A stretch of DNA of 64,000 nt from Pseudoscleropodium purum (lineage: Eukaryota; Streptophyta; Bryopsida; Hypnales; Brachytheciaceae), in assembly GCA_963969395.1 (NCBI GenBank), contig OZ017798.1, positions 20,700,173-20,764,172 on the forward strand, read 5' to 3'. Below, one piece after another: positions 23,228 through 35,335 of the stretch (its first letter is position 1; each line of letters opens with the position of its first letter). The notes under the pieces are model-generated. The model was not told the origin of the DNA, ran no database searches, and saw only the letters and a list, made by a program, of their open reading frames with translations. Both the position numbers and the translations under genes were made by a program.

Positions 23228-25720
23228 TCAATCTTTGTATCTACCTCTTGTACTACATGAATTGCAATTCTTATTATTGATAAGTTCCTTCCTTCTATCA
23301 CTACCTCTTTCAATTGAAGTTGCTACACTTGTTAGTATTGGAAATTGACATGTTGTCTTCTCCATTCTCCCTTTAGTGTGTTCTTCTTCTTGGTTTTTTG
23401 CAATATGATGAAGACCAACGAACTCCTCCAAATCCATGTCTTCTAGAATGTCTCCCTGTAAAACTACCTCTTTTTCAAGCATTACATGACAAACTACTGT
23501 AGCTAGTTGTTGCATTGCGTAAATGAATGTGATAGGATTCTCAACTACACAATGTGATACGGACCTCTCAATTTGCAACTTTGTTGTTGACTTTTAGACC
23601 TCTGCTATCTTTTTCATGCCTTTTCTTTTTTCTTTTTGACAGATCACTTCTTTTGCTAAATCTTTCTCTAGCTTGGATGAATTGTCTTTAGTTCTTGATA
23701 AATGTAAAGAACCATTCGATGAATTGTCCTCTGAGTCAGACATCTCTTCTTCTTCTTCTAGGCCATCCTCTATCTTGTCCACTATTTATTTTTCTTCTTC
23801 ATTGTTCCCTTTAACATATTCTAAATCATCTATACTTTGGGGCTCTCTTATTACATATCCTTCTTGTATAGGTGTATCCGTTTAGTGCAAATCTTTTCTA
23901 TCTTCAATATCCTCTTCTTCATCACCAAGAATGTCTTTTTCTTCTTTTTTTGTTTGAGATTGTTGTATTTGAATCGCACAGGGCTTTATATTAGGAATAC
24001 TTGTATTTCCATGCACTCCTTCCATTTGATTCTCAGTCACTAGCATTGCAACTTCTATCACTTGGTTTCATGTACGGTATACGCCTTGCAATGTATTGTA
24101 CAAAAAGCAAGTTTGATCTATCAAACTATCCAATACAAACACATGATTATCCACAAACAAAGCTTGCAATAAAGCAAATACAGCTGTTGGAATGCCCATT
24201 GTAACTAGTCCCCATTTCTCTAGTAGATATGTAGCAACTAATCTTTGCAACTCTATGGGACTTCTTTTCACTTGATCCACCACATATGGCATTTATCTTT
24301 CATTCTAAGAGTCACAAAATACTACTATTACTTATTCATGACCTGGTTGTATACTATCTGCCATCCTTGACATATTTGGATGTACCATTACAAATCCAAT
24401 TTCTTCCACAGCTTATCCAATACAATCAATTGGTCCTCATGCTGGATGTCATGAACATACGTGGACACAATTTGTGATAGAAACAACCAAGTACCTTTGT
24501 GCCACATACACTCTGATACTAATGCTATATTCTCCTTCATCTTCTCTTTGAAATCCATTTTTGGTAGAAACAAAATATTGTTGTCCATTTGTGTATGCTT
24601 GCCATCCATTGTTGTACCTTCTGCAGAGCAATACTGTATTCAATGTTCATCCATGCTTCATCCTCTTTTCTTGTTTTGGACCACCTATAATCAAATACCT
24701 ACAAACAAAGCGTTCTTAATTCTACAACTATTTTTGTAAAGAAACCCCTTCTACATCAAATATGAATGCTTTTGTTGTTCATATCATATGCACTATAATA
24801 CTATTAGATATAAAGAATTGCCAAGCCATGGACGCATCATCCAAATTTCTTACATTTCTATTATATCTTTGATATCTTGCTTCTCCACATTGAATATTTT
24901 CATAGTGCTCTTTTATTATTGATGGTACAAGAGCTTTAAACATCCTCAAGGCTTCCACTATCCTCATTGTTAGAAACGACCAATATTTTTTCATTTTTTT
25001 ATTGACTACTTTAGCTAGCAATTTTAATTGCCCATGATCATATCCTTCAAATCTTTGCACATTTATGAGGGAAAAAAATTGTGCATGGTATTTGGATATG
25101 CAACCCTTGATTCAGCCATCAACCATCATATTGCATTTTGTATAGCCTCCTTTTACTAAATGTCCAAGCCAAAGTACCCTTTGTTAGAGTAGTATTGCAT
25201 GCGTTGTCAAAAAAACCCTTTGATGCACTCGTTCACCATCAACAACAGGTTTGGCTTACATTTCTTTTGCCAATTGCAAATAATGCACCTTAAGAACTTT
25301 CAATAGTAGTCTCAACCAAAGCCTCTCCATCTTCTTCCTATTCTCTTGCACATCAACATTTGGATGCAATAATATTTTATCTGCATAATTTTTTTGTTTC
25401 CTTAGATCATCTTTATTAAACCACAAAATTCTATCCTTATAATCACAGCAAACTTGTAGAACAGCTTGATATGCAATTCCATCTTCCTGCCATGCATGAC
25501 AGGTATACTCTACCATCCTTTTATAAATGACCCCCAATGATACATTTTTCACATAGGACCTTGTCCAATGCAATACACTTGCCGCCATCATCACAGCTCT
25601 TGCTTGTTGTGCATCGTGTGCTAGTGATTGTGGATTAGGTCTACTACAAGCTTCCTAAATGGCTCATAGTTTCACCAAATCCTCTTCCATTATCATGTAG
25701 AACTCTTGTTTGAATTATTT
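23228..25720 (-). pseudogene. Unrecognised protein pseudogene, minus strand
   Basis: At least six open blocks follow one another on the minus strand (25,594-25,256; 25,060-24,779; 24,609-24,388; 24,292-24,068; 23,782-23,594; 23,578-23,228). The 196-bp join between the first two also reads as protein apart from two or three stops, so this was one long coding region. The N-terminal part has ENRKKMERLWLRLLLKVL, the middle ALRMFKALVPSIIKEHYENI and DDASMAWQFFISNS. Near the end comes an acidic stretch (EDGLEEEEEMSDSEDNSS) followed by a basic patch (KEKRKGMKK). I do not recognise the family. The length, tail composition and decay suggest a transposon protein or a dead host gene; several stops and frame changes make function unlikely. 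Confidence 0.5.
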
Positions 25721-25734
25721 TGTATTCATTTCTA

Positions 25735-26800
25735 CTAAAAATGTCCTTTTGAAGCCATTGGTGCAATTCATTTGTAATTTGGAGCATTTATCCAAAAGTT
25801 AGAAAATAGGAACAATGTAGAAAGTTAAAATTTTTAAGATTAGGATGAAAATTTTAGATGATAAGATTACTTTGTAGGAATTGAGGGGGGATGAGGCCCT
25901 TGAAAAAGTATTTAAGGGCTCTTATTTCTCTCCCAAATCACCCCTCTAGGTTCATTTTAGAACCGCAACATTTTATTTTGGGTTCATTTAGTTGGACATT
26001 GGCCATTTGGAGCCCCATTGCCAAAATTGTGTTTTTAGAGAAATTTTTGCTCCATTATATTTGTGTTTCAAACTCTTTTAAAGGACATTGGGGTCCCTTC
26101 AAACTTGCCTTGTATTTGCATATGTTTTCAAGTGTGTACGACTTGTACTTATTTTGTTGGTGTTTTTTAAGCTTTGTGTACTAATTCTAAAACTACCCTC
26201 CATTGTACCTTGGCGATGCCGCTTTGGAGGGCTTCTAGTTTGTAAATTACACATTGTAACCCTCTTAGTGAGAAATCCTTAATTGAGAATTCTCCTAGAG
26301 TTTTATGTTTAGTACTAACTTGTTGTATTTGACTTTATACTAACACATGGTTGTACTAACATTGCACTCTATCTTGGGTACTTGAGTGTGTTCAAACCTT
26401 GTTGAAATTAGCACATGTTTGGAAAGTTTTACCAAATATGGCAAAGTTTTAACTTGGAAACTCTGAATTGTTTGAGGATTTAGAGAAAATTACAAAGCTT
26501 AGTTTTTTAGAAGAAATTTTTTTGCTTGTTTATAAAAACATGGCAAAGTTTTGGCTTTGGCTGTTTAAAAATAGGGAGAATTTTATAGTATTTTCCAACC
26601 TACGGCAAAGCTTTAGCTTTTAAAAGATAGAATTTTGGTTGTTTACAAAAATATGGTGAAGCTTCGATAGAAAGAAGTCTCTTGACGTACCAAGTTTAGT
26701 TTCTAAAAGATTCTTTTTTACAAATCAAGTTTAGTCTCCAAAACTAGGGAGTGTGCTACTAATTTGCATTAGGCAAATCCTTGAAAAGAAATGTCCAACA
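25735..26800 (+). repeat. LTR-like repeat block A, copy 2
   Basis: About 1 kb homologous to 4,670-5,830. It contains TATTTAAGG at 25,909 (possible TATA box), AAAGGACATTGGGGTCCCTT, GTACCTTGGCGATG and then the CAAAGCTTTAGCTTTTAAAA-type modules. It lies upstream of leader B copy 2 and the gypsy pol, in an order that fits LTR, leader, pol of one element. No matching 3' copy was found, so LTR status is inference. Confidence 0.5.
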
Positions 26801-26979
26801 ACCCTTAGGACATATGTTTAATTAGAGTTTTTCTTTTCTTTTCGAATACACAAAAAAATACCAAAAAAACAAAACTAGAATTGGCCTAAGGCCTAAATAG
26901 CTTGAGAAGAACCAGAACCAACAAGGCCGAACAACCCCCAGGCAACAATAATAAGCAAGAGATTTCTTCCCTAGTGTTA

Positions 26980-27180
26980 AATCAATCATGCAGTGCCACA
27001 TGGCAAGCCAATTGAAAAGGGGTCCAAACCAATCATGTAGTGCCACATGGTGTACCACCTCAGTAATCTGAACAATTGAAGAGGGGTCCGAACCAATCAC
27101 ACAACACTATGTGATAGGCCATCCTAGCAGCCCAATAGTCTATCGAGGCGTCTAGACCAATCACATAATGCTACATGGTA
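26980..27180 (+). repeat. Degenerate tandem repeat (CCAATCA-type, 47/64 bp)
   Basis: CAATCA anchors at 26,983, 27,030, 27,094 and 27,158, each followed by a variant of GTAGTGCCACATGG, with GAAGAGGGGTCCGAA between them. Confidence 0.6.
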
Positions 27181-28040
27181 GTTGGGAGAAAAGGGGGCGA
27201 AGACTAGGTTGCCATTGGCTGGTTTTGGGCCATTGGGCTGTGAGTGGGCTTCCATTGTGAGCTAGGCTCCGGCTTGTACCTCAATCATTAGATGTTTTTT
27301 GGGAGGTCAAGAGGGCTGTCTAGGCTTCCGGTGTTGATCCCTAAGCAGTCTGGGAATAGCCATTGTCAGAATTTTTTTTTGAAAATTTGAAAATGCAAAA
27401 AAAAGTTGAATTTTTTTAAATAAAAATAAAAAAGTGACATAGTAGTCGTTGTGCCATGTCACACATCTACTACAGGGTAGTACATTGAGTCTAGGAATGC
27501 AGATTTAGGCAAGGGAATTTACAACCTTCCTAGGGGACTAAATCTCATCTAATGCTAGGGTAGCATGTCTTCCAAAATCTCCACTCTCACATTTTTTGGG
27601 AAAAAACAAAACTAAAATGGTCACATAAAAAAACACTTGTCTCTTGACATTCAAGTAAGTAGTCAATTAATACTTAGAACTAGAGTAGGAGTAGAAAAAG
27701 ATAGGATAGAGTTGTCAAAAGAATCACCTAATTGTATTGCCAAAACTAGTTAGAATAACAGAAGTGTCAAAACAATCAAAAAACATGAAGATCTCTCACA
27801 ATAAGGCTTCCAAACTCAAAACACAATTGAAAGAGATGAAAGGACTCGTGGTAGTTGAAGCACATTTTTAAGATTAAATAGGATTAGAAAAAATATTTGA
27901 AATTAATTAGGACCAACCGAAGTAAGATAGAGCAAGAAGTGGCTTCTAGGAGCACTTGGGAATTTCAAAAATCAAGTATTGCTTGACAGTTAACCTTTGA
28001 GTCCAAGGTCAACTTGGAAATATAAATAACTGAGTTTGAA
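27181..28040. other. Spacer within gypsy 5' region, nothing recognised
   Basis: No frame or structure supported beyond its place between block A and leader B. Confidence 0.35.
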
Positions 28041-28079
28041 TAGTGTTATAGTAGAAGGATAAGAAGTGGAAGGAAAAGA

Positions 28080-28960
28080 AAGGAGGGGAAGTAGGATTTG
28101 TTTTAAAATACTACTTTTAAGCGGTGAGCAAAAATCCAAGACAATTGCGGAAATGGCCAACAACAGGGAATTAGAAGGATACTTGACCATCTCTTGGATG
28201 AAGCAAATCACAAGGTAAGTGTCTAATTAGTTTAATTTCTATTACTATTCTTTTTCTAGTTACTTTTACAACCTAACCGGCTTAGAAGTATCATTCAGGC
28301 CTTTAGAATTAGATTTTTCCAAGATATAGTATAAAAATTTATAGGTTTTGTTTAGAGGCTTTCAAAAACATATCACACAAAGAATTTGGAGTTAAAATGA
28401 GCAAGATATGAATGGATGAAGTTTAGAAGGTGTAGTGGATGAAAATTGGTAAAAATCATCCAATAAATATGAAATTGGAAATTTAGATTGTGATAAAAAA
28501 TCTAAAGGATAAAAATGAAATTAGAAGTCAAAAGTGAATTGCAGATTTCTAGAAATTAGTGGATGAAGTTTGAAGGACCTTTTAAACGCCAAACTTCATC
28601 CGTCCATAACTTCCACTAGAAGACTTGTATAGAAGTGAATTTTGTGCTTTTAGAAATGGCATGAGGTCTTCTTTCACCTTTGAAGGCTAAATTTAGATTG
28701 TCTCTACTTCTACTCCAAAATCACTGAGACTCAATCAACTACAAAGGTAGGGGCAATTAGTGAAGATTGTACCTAAGTTATTGGTTGAATTGCAAGATAT
28801 ACATGTTTAGGGGTTAGGAAATGATCCATTGCTTAGAAGGCACAGTAGATTGATGCTAGACACCCTTAGGACAATTTCTAACCAAAACTTACAAGAACTT
28901 AATTGAGCTCATTATTTACCAAAGGTGGGTAAATAAGTGCTCACAAAAGGTCATGTGCCT
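28080..28960 (+). repeat. Gypsy leader repeat B, copy 2, with a short spliced-leader-like exon
   Basis: The counterpart of 13,440-14,760. At 28,153-28,214 an ATG opens a 62-nt frame (MANNRELEGYLTISWMKQIT...) that ends in a canonical CAAG|GTAAGT donor. The AT-rich stretch that follows would be the intron; TTTCAG near 29,030-29,036 is a possible acceptor before the pol region. The conserved ATG context (AGCGGTGAGCAAAAATCCAA just upstream) in both copies supports a real leader exon of a retroelement protein. The exon identity is inference. Confidence 0.45.
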
Positions 28961-29479
28961 AAAAATTGTTGTGCCCTACTTAGGAAATTTCCACCTTCAG
29001 AGAGAGAGTATTCTAAAAAAAAACAGCTCAATTTCAGGAAGAAGGAAATTCAAGACTCTCAAATCATATTTCTCATTCTATACTAGAATGAGGATTCTAC
29101 TCAAAAATTGTTTTTGTAACTACAAAATCAACAAAGACTAAGCAAAATCAATTAGATAATCAAATAATTAATAGTTTTGAAAGTGAAACAAGATCCTCTC
29201 AAATGATTATGGATAGTGCACCCTTAATCATAGACACAGTAAAAGAAAAAAAAGTAATTCCATCCATTGAAGTACTCTTAGACCCTTATTACCTACATAA
29301 AGAAATAACTCAGAAGGAAAGACAAAAAAAAATTCTTAAAAAAAATCTAACCACCCATCATCTTTACCTTTAGAAAATATAAAACCTTCAATTAAATTAC
29401 CTATTATTCCTAATACTATTTCAATTTTTTTTTATCAAATACATGCTAAACAAGTGAGTTCTAAAATAAAATTTACAAA

Positions 29480-30010
29480 ACTAACAAAGTCAAATTGAAC
29501 GTAAAATTCTATGAACAATGAAATTAACAATGGATATGGAACCTTATGACATAATGGAAAATTTAGATAAAATACAACCCTAAATAATTGTGAAACAACT
29601 CTTGGCCATATTACCAAAGTATAGGAGTGATTTGACTTCCTCACTAATAAAAAAAGGGCTAATTCTTTAGAGATTCATGTAATCTCCACGGGTCTAGGGG
29701 CCCCTAATGTTGATGTTATAATTGATGAATCCTTAATTAGTGAAGTTCAAATTGATAGTGGATTTAGTATTAATCTCATGAATTTTGAAAAACAATGGAA
29801 GAATTGGGATTAACAACTATGACCTCAACTCCAATCATCTTAAAAAGGGTTGATCAAAGTCGAGTCAAACTATTGGGCATGTTATCCCAAATTGTTACAA
29901 CAATTGGCGGAATAGACTATAAAGTGGATTAATATAGTTTTAAAACTTACAAAGTCTATTTCCTTGTATCCCATTTTATTAGGAAGGCCATGGTTTTATT
30001 CAGGCAAAGC
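29480..30010 (+). pseudogene. Gypsy gag end and aspartic protease remnant
   Basis: Around 29,540 the text reads MEPYDIMENLDKIQP, a conserved gag/protease linker of plant gypsy elements. From about 29,700 it reads GAPNVDVIIDESLISEVQID followed by SGFSINLM, so the active-site triad is DSG rather than DTG/DSG-A. Frame changes and stops interrupt both sides. Confidence 0.6.
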
Positions 30011-30199
30011 TAAAGATGACTAGGGAAAACAAACCTTAACTATTGAAAAAAGTGAAATAACTTATTCTACCCCTTTTTTTAACCAATTTATGCAGGTGAA
30101 ATCCCAAGATGAGGGTACTAGTATCATTTTTGACAACTTGTCAGAAATAAATAGTGATAATGACATAGAACCAACCTAGAAAGTTACAAAGGAAATACC

Positions 30200-31470
30200 T
30201 TGTAAAAGTATGGGATTAGGGCAATATTTTACCGCGTTAATCCAAATTAAATACTCAAATGATGCCATTTTAGCATGGAAAGATTCAAAAGACCTAAACA
30301 TAAGTGTAGACAAAAGTTTAGACCTAAAACTTGATTTACAATTTAATGCTCAAGAAGTAGAAGATCTTCTTTCATTTAGTGATCTCACATTTGTTCAAAA
30401 GAAAACTTTTAAAGAATATTTGAATATCCCACTATAAGATATGAATCTAGGGACAAAAGAAAAACCACAAATTATAAAAATTTATTCTAAAATGACCAAG
30501 ATTGAATTTAAGTATTGGTATGAATTCTTAAAAGATATAAAAGTTCTTTTGCTTGGAGTTATGCCAATTTAAAAGGTGTACTTCAAAAAATTTGTGAACA
30601 TAAAATAGAGTTGGAATTAGATGCCAAACTTATTAAACAAAGGCAATATAGGATGAATCTGAAATATTCTTTAACAGTTAAGGAAGAAATTAACAAGCTT
30701 CTAGCTTGTGGATTTATTTTTGAAGTTCCACACAATGAATGGGTCTTAGCAATTGTCATTGTGCCTAAAAAAGATGGCAAACTTAGGATTTGTCAAGATT
30801 ATAGAAAACTAAATAGTATAACCAAAAAAGATTATTTTCCTTTACCTTTTACAAATACACTATTAAATGGGGTAGCAAGATATGAATGTTATTCTTTTAT
30901 GGATGAATTTTTGGATTATAATCAAATTCAAATTGTCCAAATGTATCGTCTATTAACAGCATTAACCACTACTTGGAATATTTATGCCCATACTAACATG
31001 CCATTTGGACTAGCAACCTTTCACAACAGCCTTTAAGAGATTAATGACTATAGCATTCCAAATGTATCTAAGAAAATTTATGAAAATGTTCTTAGATGAT
31101 TTTTGTATATATAGTACAAAAGAAAAACATATAGAATGTCTAAAGAAATGCTTTGTTCAATGTGAAATATATAGAATTTCCATAAAAGTTGCTAAGTCCC
31201 AATTTGTTGTATCTTTTGGCAAATTAGTGGGACAAATTGTCTCTAAACAGGGCATTGCTACAAACCCAAGTAAAGTAGCGCCCATAGTCCAATTATTCCA
31301 ACCCAACACTATTACAAAAGTTAGAACCTTTTTAGGACACATTGACTTTATAGGAGATATATTTATAAATATGCCAATATAGCTATCCCTTTGATGGAGT
31401 TGACTAAAAAATTTGACATTGCTCCAATTTGGACAAAAGCTTACCCAAAAGCTTATAAAACAATGAAACA
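30200..31470 (+). pseudogene. Gypsy reverse transcriptase remnant
   Basis: Three open blocks (30,210-30,437; 30,611-31,036; 31,044-31,382) hold the RT motifs in order: SIVIVPKKDGK-like AIVIVPKKDGKLRICQDYRK, YSFMDEFLDYNQIQI (usual FLDG(Y/F)SGYNQI; here DEF), NMPFGLATFHNS (usual MPFGLKNAPATFQ, shortened and frameshifted at 31,036/31,044), then the catalytic box MFLDDFCIYS with both aspartates kept. The block ends in the KVRTFLGHIDF connection typical of gypsy RT. Frame breaks between blocks make it non-functional. Confidence 0.85.
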
Positions 31471-31479
31471 TAAACCAAC

Positions 31480-31910
31480 AACATCACTAGTCTTAATCCT
31501 TCTTGATTGGAACAAAGACTTTGAAGTTTAAGTAGGTGCTTCTAATGTGGCAATAAGAAGTTTTTAAATCAAAAGGATGAAAAAGGTCATGATAGGCCAA
31601 TTTATTTTTTAAGTTGACAATTAGAAGTAGCAAAAAATAGCTACATTATCATTGAAAGATAGGCCTTAGGAATGATATTTTCTGTCCAAAAATTCAAACA
31701 CTATTTGTTGGGCTATAAGTTCAGTTTCCAATTTTCCATGTCGATCATGATGCCTTAAAATACATGATAAATAAACCCCAACTAAGTGGAAGAATAGCAA
31801 GATGGATCCTACTACTCCCAAAACTCAATTTTACAATTCAAGTTCGACTAGAAAAAAGTCATCCAAATGGTGACCACCTTTCTTGAATAAATCAAAATGT
31901 AAGGAGTGAA
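31480..31910 (+). pseudogene. Gypsy RNase H remnant
   Basis: The first catalytic region reads WNKDFEV*VGASNVAIRSF, with a stop where the usual tyrosine/cysteine stands, and TEKQALGMIFSVQKFKHYLLG can be traced with two stops. The end matches the PLSGRIARWILLLPKLNFTI signature (PQLSGRIARW...). Confidence 0.65.
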
Positions 31911-31959
31911 CCCATCAATGATAACTTCCTAAATGCAAATCTATTCTAAGTAGATATTA

Positions 31960-33230
31960 TACCTACAAAACATGCTGACATCATCCACTACCTTTCTATG
32001 GAGCAATTTCGTATAGAACATAGAGAAACAAAAGAAATGTTAGTATACAAATCCGGATTTTACACCCTAATTACAAGAACCCTTTATAAAAAGGGTATAG
32101 ATGAAATCCTAAGATGAAGTGTTAATTTCAATGAAGTAATTGCAATCTTAAAAGGATGTTATAGCCATATCTATGGTGGACATATTGTGGGAATAGTAAC
32201 AATCCAAAAGTCTTTAGAATCAGGCTATTGGTGGCCTACTATATTTGCTAACATTGAGGCATTTGCAAAGAAATGTGATCGATCTTAAAGAGTAGGAAAA
32301 CCTACTCCAACAACTTCTATGCCTCTAACACCTATCTTAGCCCAAATTCCTTTTGAAAAATGGGGCATAGATTTTGTAGGACCAAACAATCCACCAAGTT
32401 AAGAGGGTAGGAAACAATACATATTGGTTGCTACAAAATATGTGGCCAAATGGGCTGAAGCCTTAGCAATACGCAATGATGATGCTAACACCGTAGCCAA
32501 GTTTGTCTATAAAAATATTATTATTGGATTTAGATGTCCCAAAGAACTCAGTAGTGATAAAGGAACCCATTTTATCAGTGACAATATTGCCAAATTGACA
32601 AAAAAATATTCCATCAAACATAGAAAGACTAGCCCATATCATCCTAGAGCTAATGACCAAGCCAAAAAGACTAATGGGATTTTATGTAAGATAATTATTA
32701 AAATTGTCCGAGGTTCTAACATAGACAGGGATGCATGAGTGTTTGATGCTTTGTGGGCTTATAGGACAACCTACATAGTTACTACCAAGAGCACTCTTTT
32801 TCAATTAGTTTATGGTTAAGAAGCAATTCTACCTATAGAGTTGGAAGTCCAATCTTTAAGAATTGCAATTGAATATAGACTAGGAGATGAAGAATCTTTA
32901 ATTGAATAATATATTATGTTAGAAAAATTGGATGAAACAAGGAGACATGCTTACCTAAATACTTTAGTAATGCAAAATCGTAGAAAAAGCTATTATGATA
33001 GTAAATTAAAACCTAAGAAATTGGAACCCAATGATTTAGTCCTATTGTATGATAGACAATTTCAAAAATTTCCATGAAAATTCAAAATGAGATGATTCGT
33101 TCCTTACAAAATTCTTAACTCTTTTTCTAATGGATAAGTGGAGTTGCAAGATTTTTCAGGAACAATCCATTCAACTCATTATAATGGATGCCATCTTAAA
33201 CCCTATATAATTTAAAGACAAGTTATAGTT
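31960..33230 (+). pseudogene. Gypsy integrase remnant with E-to-K catalytic change
   Basis: The zinc-finger region can be traced from ILKGCYSHIYGGHIVG to FAKKCDRS (HHCC with the second cysteine lost), followed by WGIDFVGP (first D), SSDKGTHF (second D) and YHPRANDQAKKTNG, where the usual catalytic glutamate of QAE is lysine. The open block 32,424-32,738 covers the DD part; stops follow at DRDA*VF, VYG*EA, LIE*YI and FP*KF. The tail ends in STHYNGCHLKPYI at about 33,210. Confidence 0.8.
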
Positions 33231-33240
33231 TAAGTAGGGA

Positions 33241-34885
33241 GCAAGCTCATAAAAAATTTTAAAAAAGGAAAAGAATAATTAAATAATTGCATCAATGCAT
33301 TCATAAGTCTAATGTCAAATTTAAAAGTCAAAGTGTCTTGGTTATTGTCTTGTACACATAGATGCAAAGTAATATGTTATGATTGACAATTCATAAAATA
33401 TCTTACATTCAAATTTGTTCTATCATCTCTTTGTCTTGCATAAGACAATGCTGATTCAAAAGTGAGCATATTTAATTGCAAAGAAGACACTCATTGTTCT
33501 ATCCATCTAAAGCATTTAGGTGTACTCTTTATTTCATATAGATCTTATTTTATCTATAATTAAGTCTTAGAAATCATTACTTGCAAAACTGATTTCACTA
33601 ACATTATAATTTATACCCAAATGTTGAGTGTTAAAAGTGTAAAAGAGAAAGAAATAATGTTTTGGAAGGGTTAAGTAATATAAGAAAGAGCATGATAAAC
33701 TTTGAGAGAACTTTGCACATAAATTTTTTTCACTTTTCTCTATTAATCTACTGTGAGAATTTAAGAGAGAACATGATAATAATGAGAGCTTGACAAATTC
33801 ATTATTTTGAAGAAATTTTTAAAACTTTTTTTACCTAAAATGCTAGAAACATGATAAATATGAAGGTGAGTGTAAAAATAATTAAATAAGGTAACTTTAC
33901 TCTATAATTAAGAGTGAATTGTCAAAATAAAACTAAGAAAGAAAGAAAAATTAAAGTAGAAGATCTTGAGAAGAGAAAATGAGAGTTAAAAGCAAGGTGA
34001 CTTGAAAAAAAAACAATTCCTAAGTGAAAAATAAAATAATATAAATTTTCTCTCTTAAAGTGTCTAAATTTTGAAAACATGATAAATAATAACCTCTCTA
34101 AGTCTATATGCTACAAGTTGAAGTTAAAACCTAGACTCTGTCAATATTCATGTCTTGAACTATCTCTGTCTTAAACAGTTTCCTAAGAAAGTTGTCTACC
34201 TTTGAGTTGATTATTGAAGCATGAAGCAAAATAAAGCCTAGTACTAAGGAAAGATTTCAAATATAGATAGTAATTGGAAATTGAAATAAATATAGTATTG
34301 TTTATACAATTGCCAGAAGATGGTAAAAAAATTAGTTTAAATCTAAAGGAATTGAAAAGAAAAAGACATAACCTAAAAATAAATTCAACTCAAAACCTTT
34401 ATAAAACAATATAGGGAATGAATGTTGAGAGTATTGAAGAAAAAGCAAGAAATTGAGTGATCACCTTGTAAGAAGTGAGAATTGATTGAATGGGAGAGGA
34501 AAGAAAACCATATTGAGAGAAAATGCATAGAAAGAGAAAATGAGCATGATGGTAAGTTTGAGTGTTTTCTAGTCTATTTACCAATGAGGATTTGAAGCTT
34601 GAAAGGAAGAAAAAAAAGATAGACAACAAACTTGGGAAGAAAATAAAAATCTAACTAAAAATTATATCTAAAAGTCAAAATCATATGGTCTAATTAAAAT
34701 TTACACCTTTGAGTCAATTTTCCATTTAGGTCATGGGAATGAAAAGAATAATTAGGCAAATCCCATTTCTAAACTTATCAAAGAGAAATCATGTTTACTT
34801 TAATTAGGTCCAAAAGTCAAAAGAACAATTAGATCCTTTTCCTATACCAAAATCTTATGTCATATAGTCTAAATTACTTAGTCCA
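33241..34885. other. Purine-rich retroelement 3' region, no gene
   Basis: A/G-rich DNA with loosely repeated AGAGAACATGATAA/GAAAACATGATAA words (about 33,680-34,090). No LTR match to block A, no domain. The 76-codon minus-strand frame at 34,399-34,629 is not supported. Confidence 0.4.
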
Positions 34886-34899
34886 TGTGTTGAGACTAA
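34886..34899 (+). repeat. Left 14-bp direct repeat (candidate target-site duplication)
   Basis: TGTGTTGAGACTAA is identical to 51,011-51,024. The two lie exactly outside the related inverted ends of the 16.1 kb element. MULE duplications are usually 8-11 bp, so part of the 14 bp may be chance or terminal sequence. Confidence 0.8.
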
Positions 34900-34992
34900 G
34901 GGTTGCTAGCGTGTGAGCCTGTGAGCCTGTGAGCATGAGAGCGGGAACTTTTTTTACTGAAATTTGATGTGAAGGCCCTATGACCGTGGATC
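34900..34992 (+). repeat. Left terminal inverted repeat and subterminal GAGC motifs
   Basis: Starts GGGTTGCTAGCGTGTGAGCC, followed by GTGAGCCTGTGAGCATGAGA and, at 34,974, GGCCCTATGACCG. It pairs with 50,820-51,010. Confidence 0.7.
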
Positions 34993-35335
34993 TTAGGATT
35001 GTTCATTTTAATAATTTTAAAGAAAAAATATTTTAGGGTTGTGATAAAAAAAACTATTGTAAATTTAAAGAGGAAAACCCAAAACAATTGTACATGAATT
35101 GTTACATACAAGTGGTGGAGATCAAGGTTTAGAAATTCATTGTTGAAATTTTGTGGCGCTAAATTATTGTATAATTGCATTTGTTGGTAATGAATGTTCA
35201 TTGATATTTTACTCCAAAAAACATTTTAGATGTAACAGTGTGCACAATAAATGTAGCCATAAAACACACAAATCCACTCATAAAAAAAATCAATACAAGA
35301 AATTGTAACTTATAAGATATGTCTAACTTATGAGT

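Larger units (their letters stand above)
29150..33240 (+). mobile_element. Decayed Ty3/gypsy LTR retrotransposon internal region (gag end-pol)
   Basis: Translation in shifting frames gives the ordered gypsy domains protease, reverse transcriptase, RNase H, integrase. The order with integrase last is diagnostic of Ty3/gypsy. The integrase tail with DALWAYRTTY and LPIELEVQSLRI is typical of plant non-chromodomain (Tat/Athila-like) lineages, from memory. Many stops and frame changes show it is dead. A purine-rich tract (AAGTAGGGAGCAAG, 33,232-33,245) may be the polypurine tract. Block A and leader B upstream probably belong to it. No 3' LTR was found; the large element starting at 34,900 lies just downstream. 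Confidence 0.85.
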
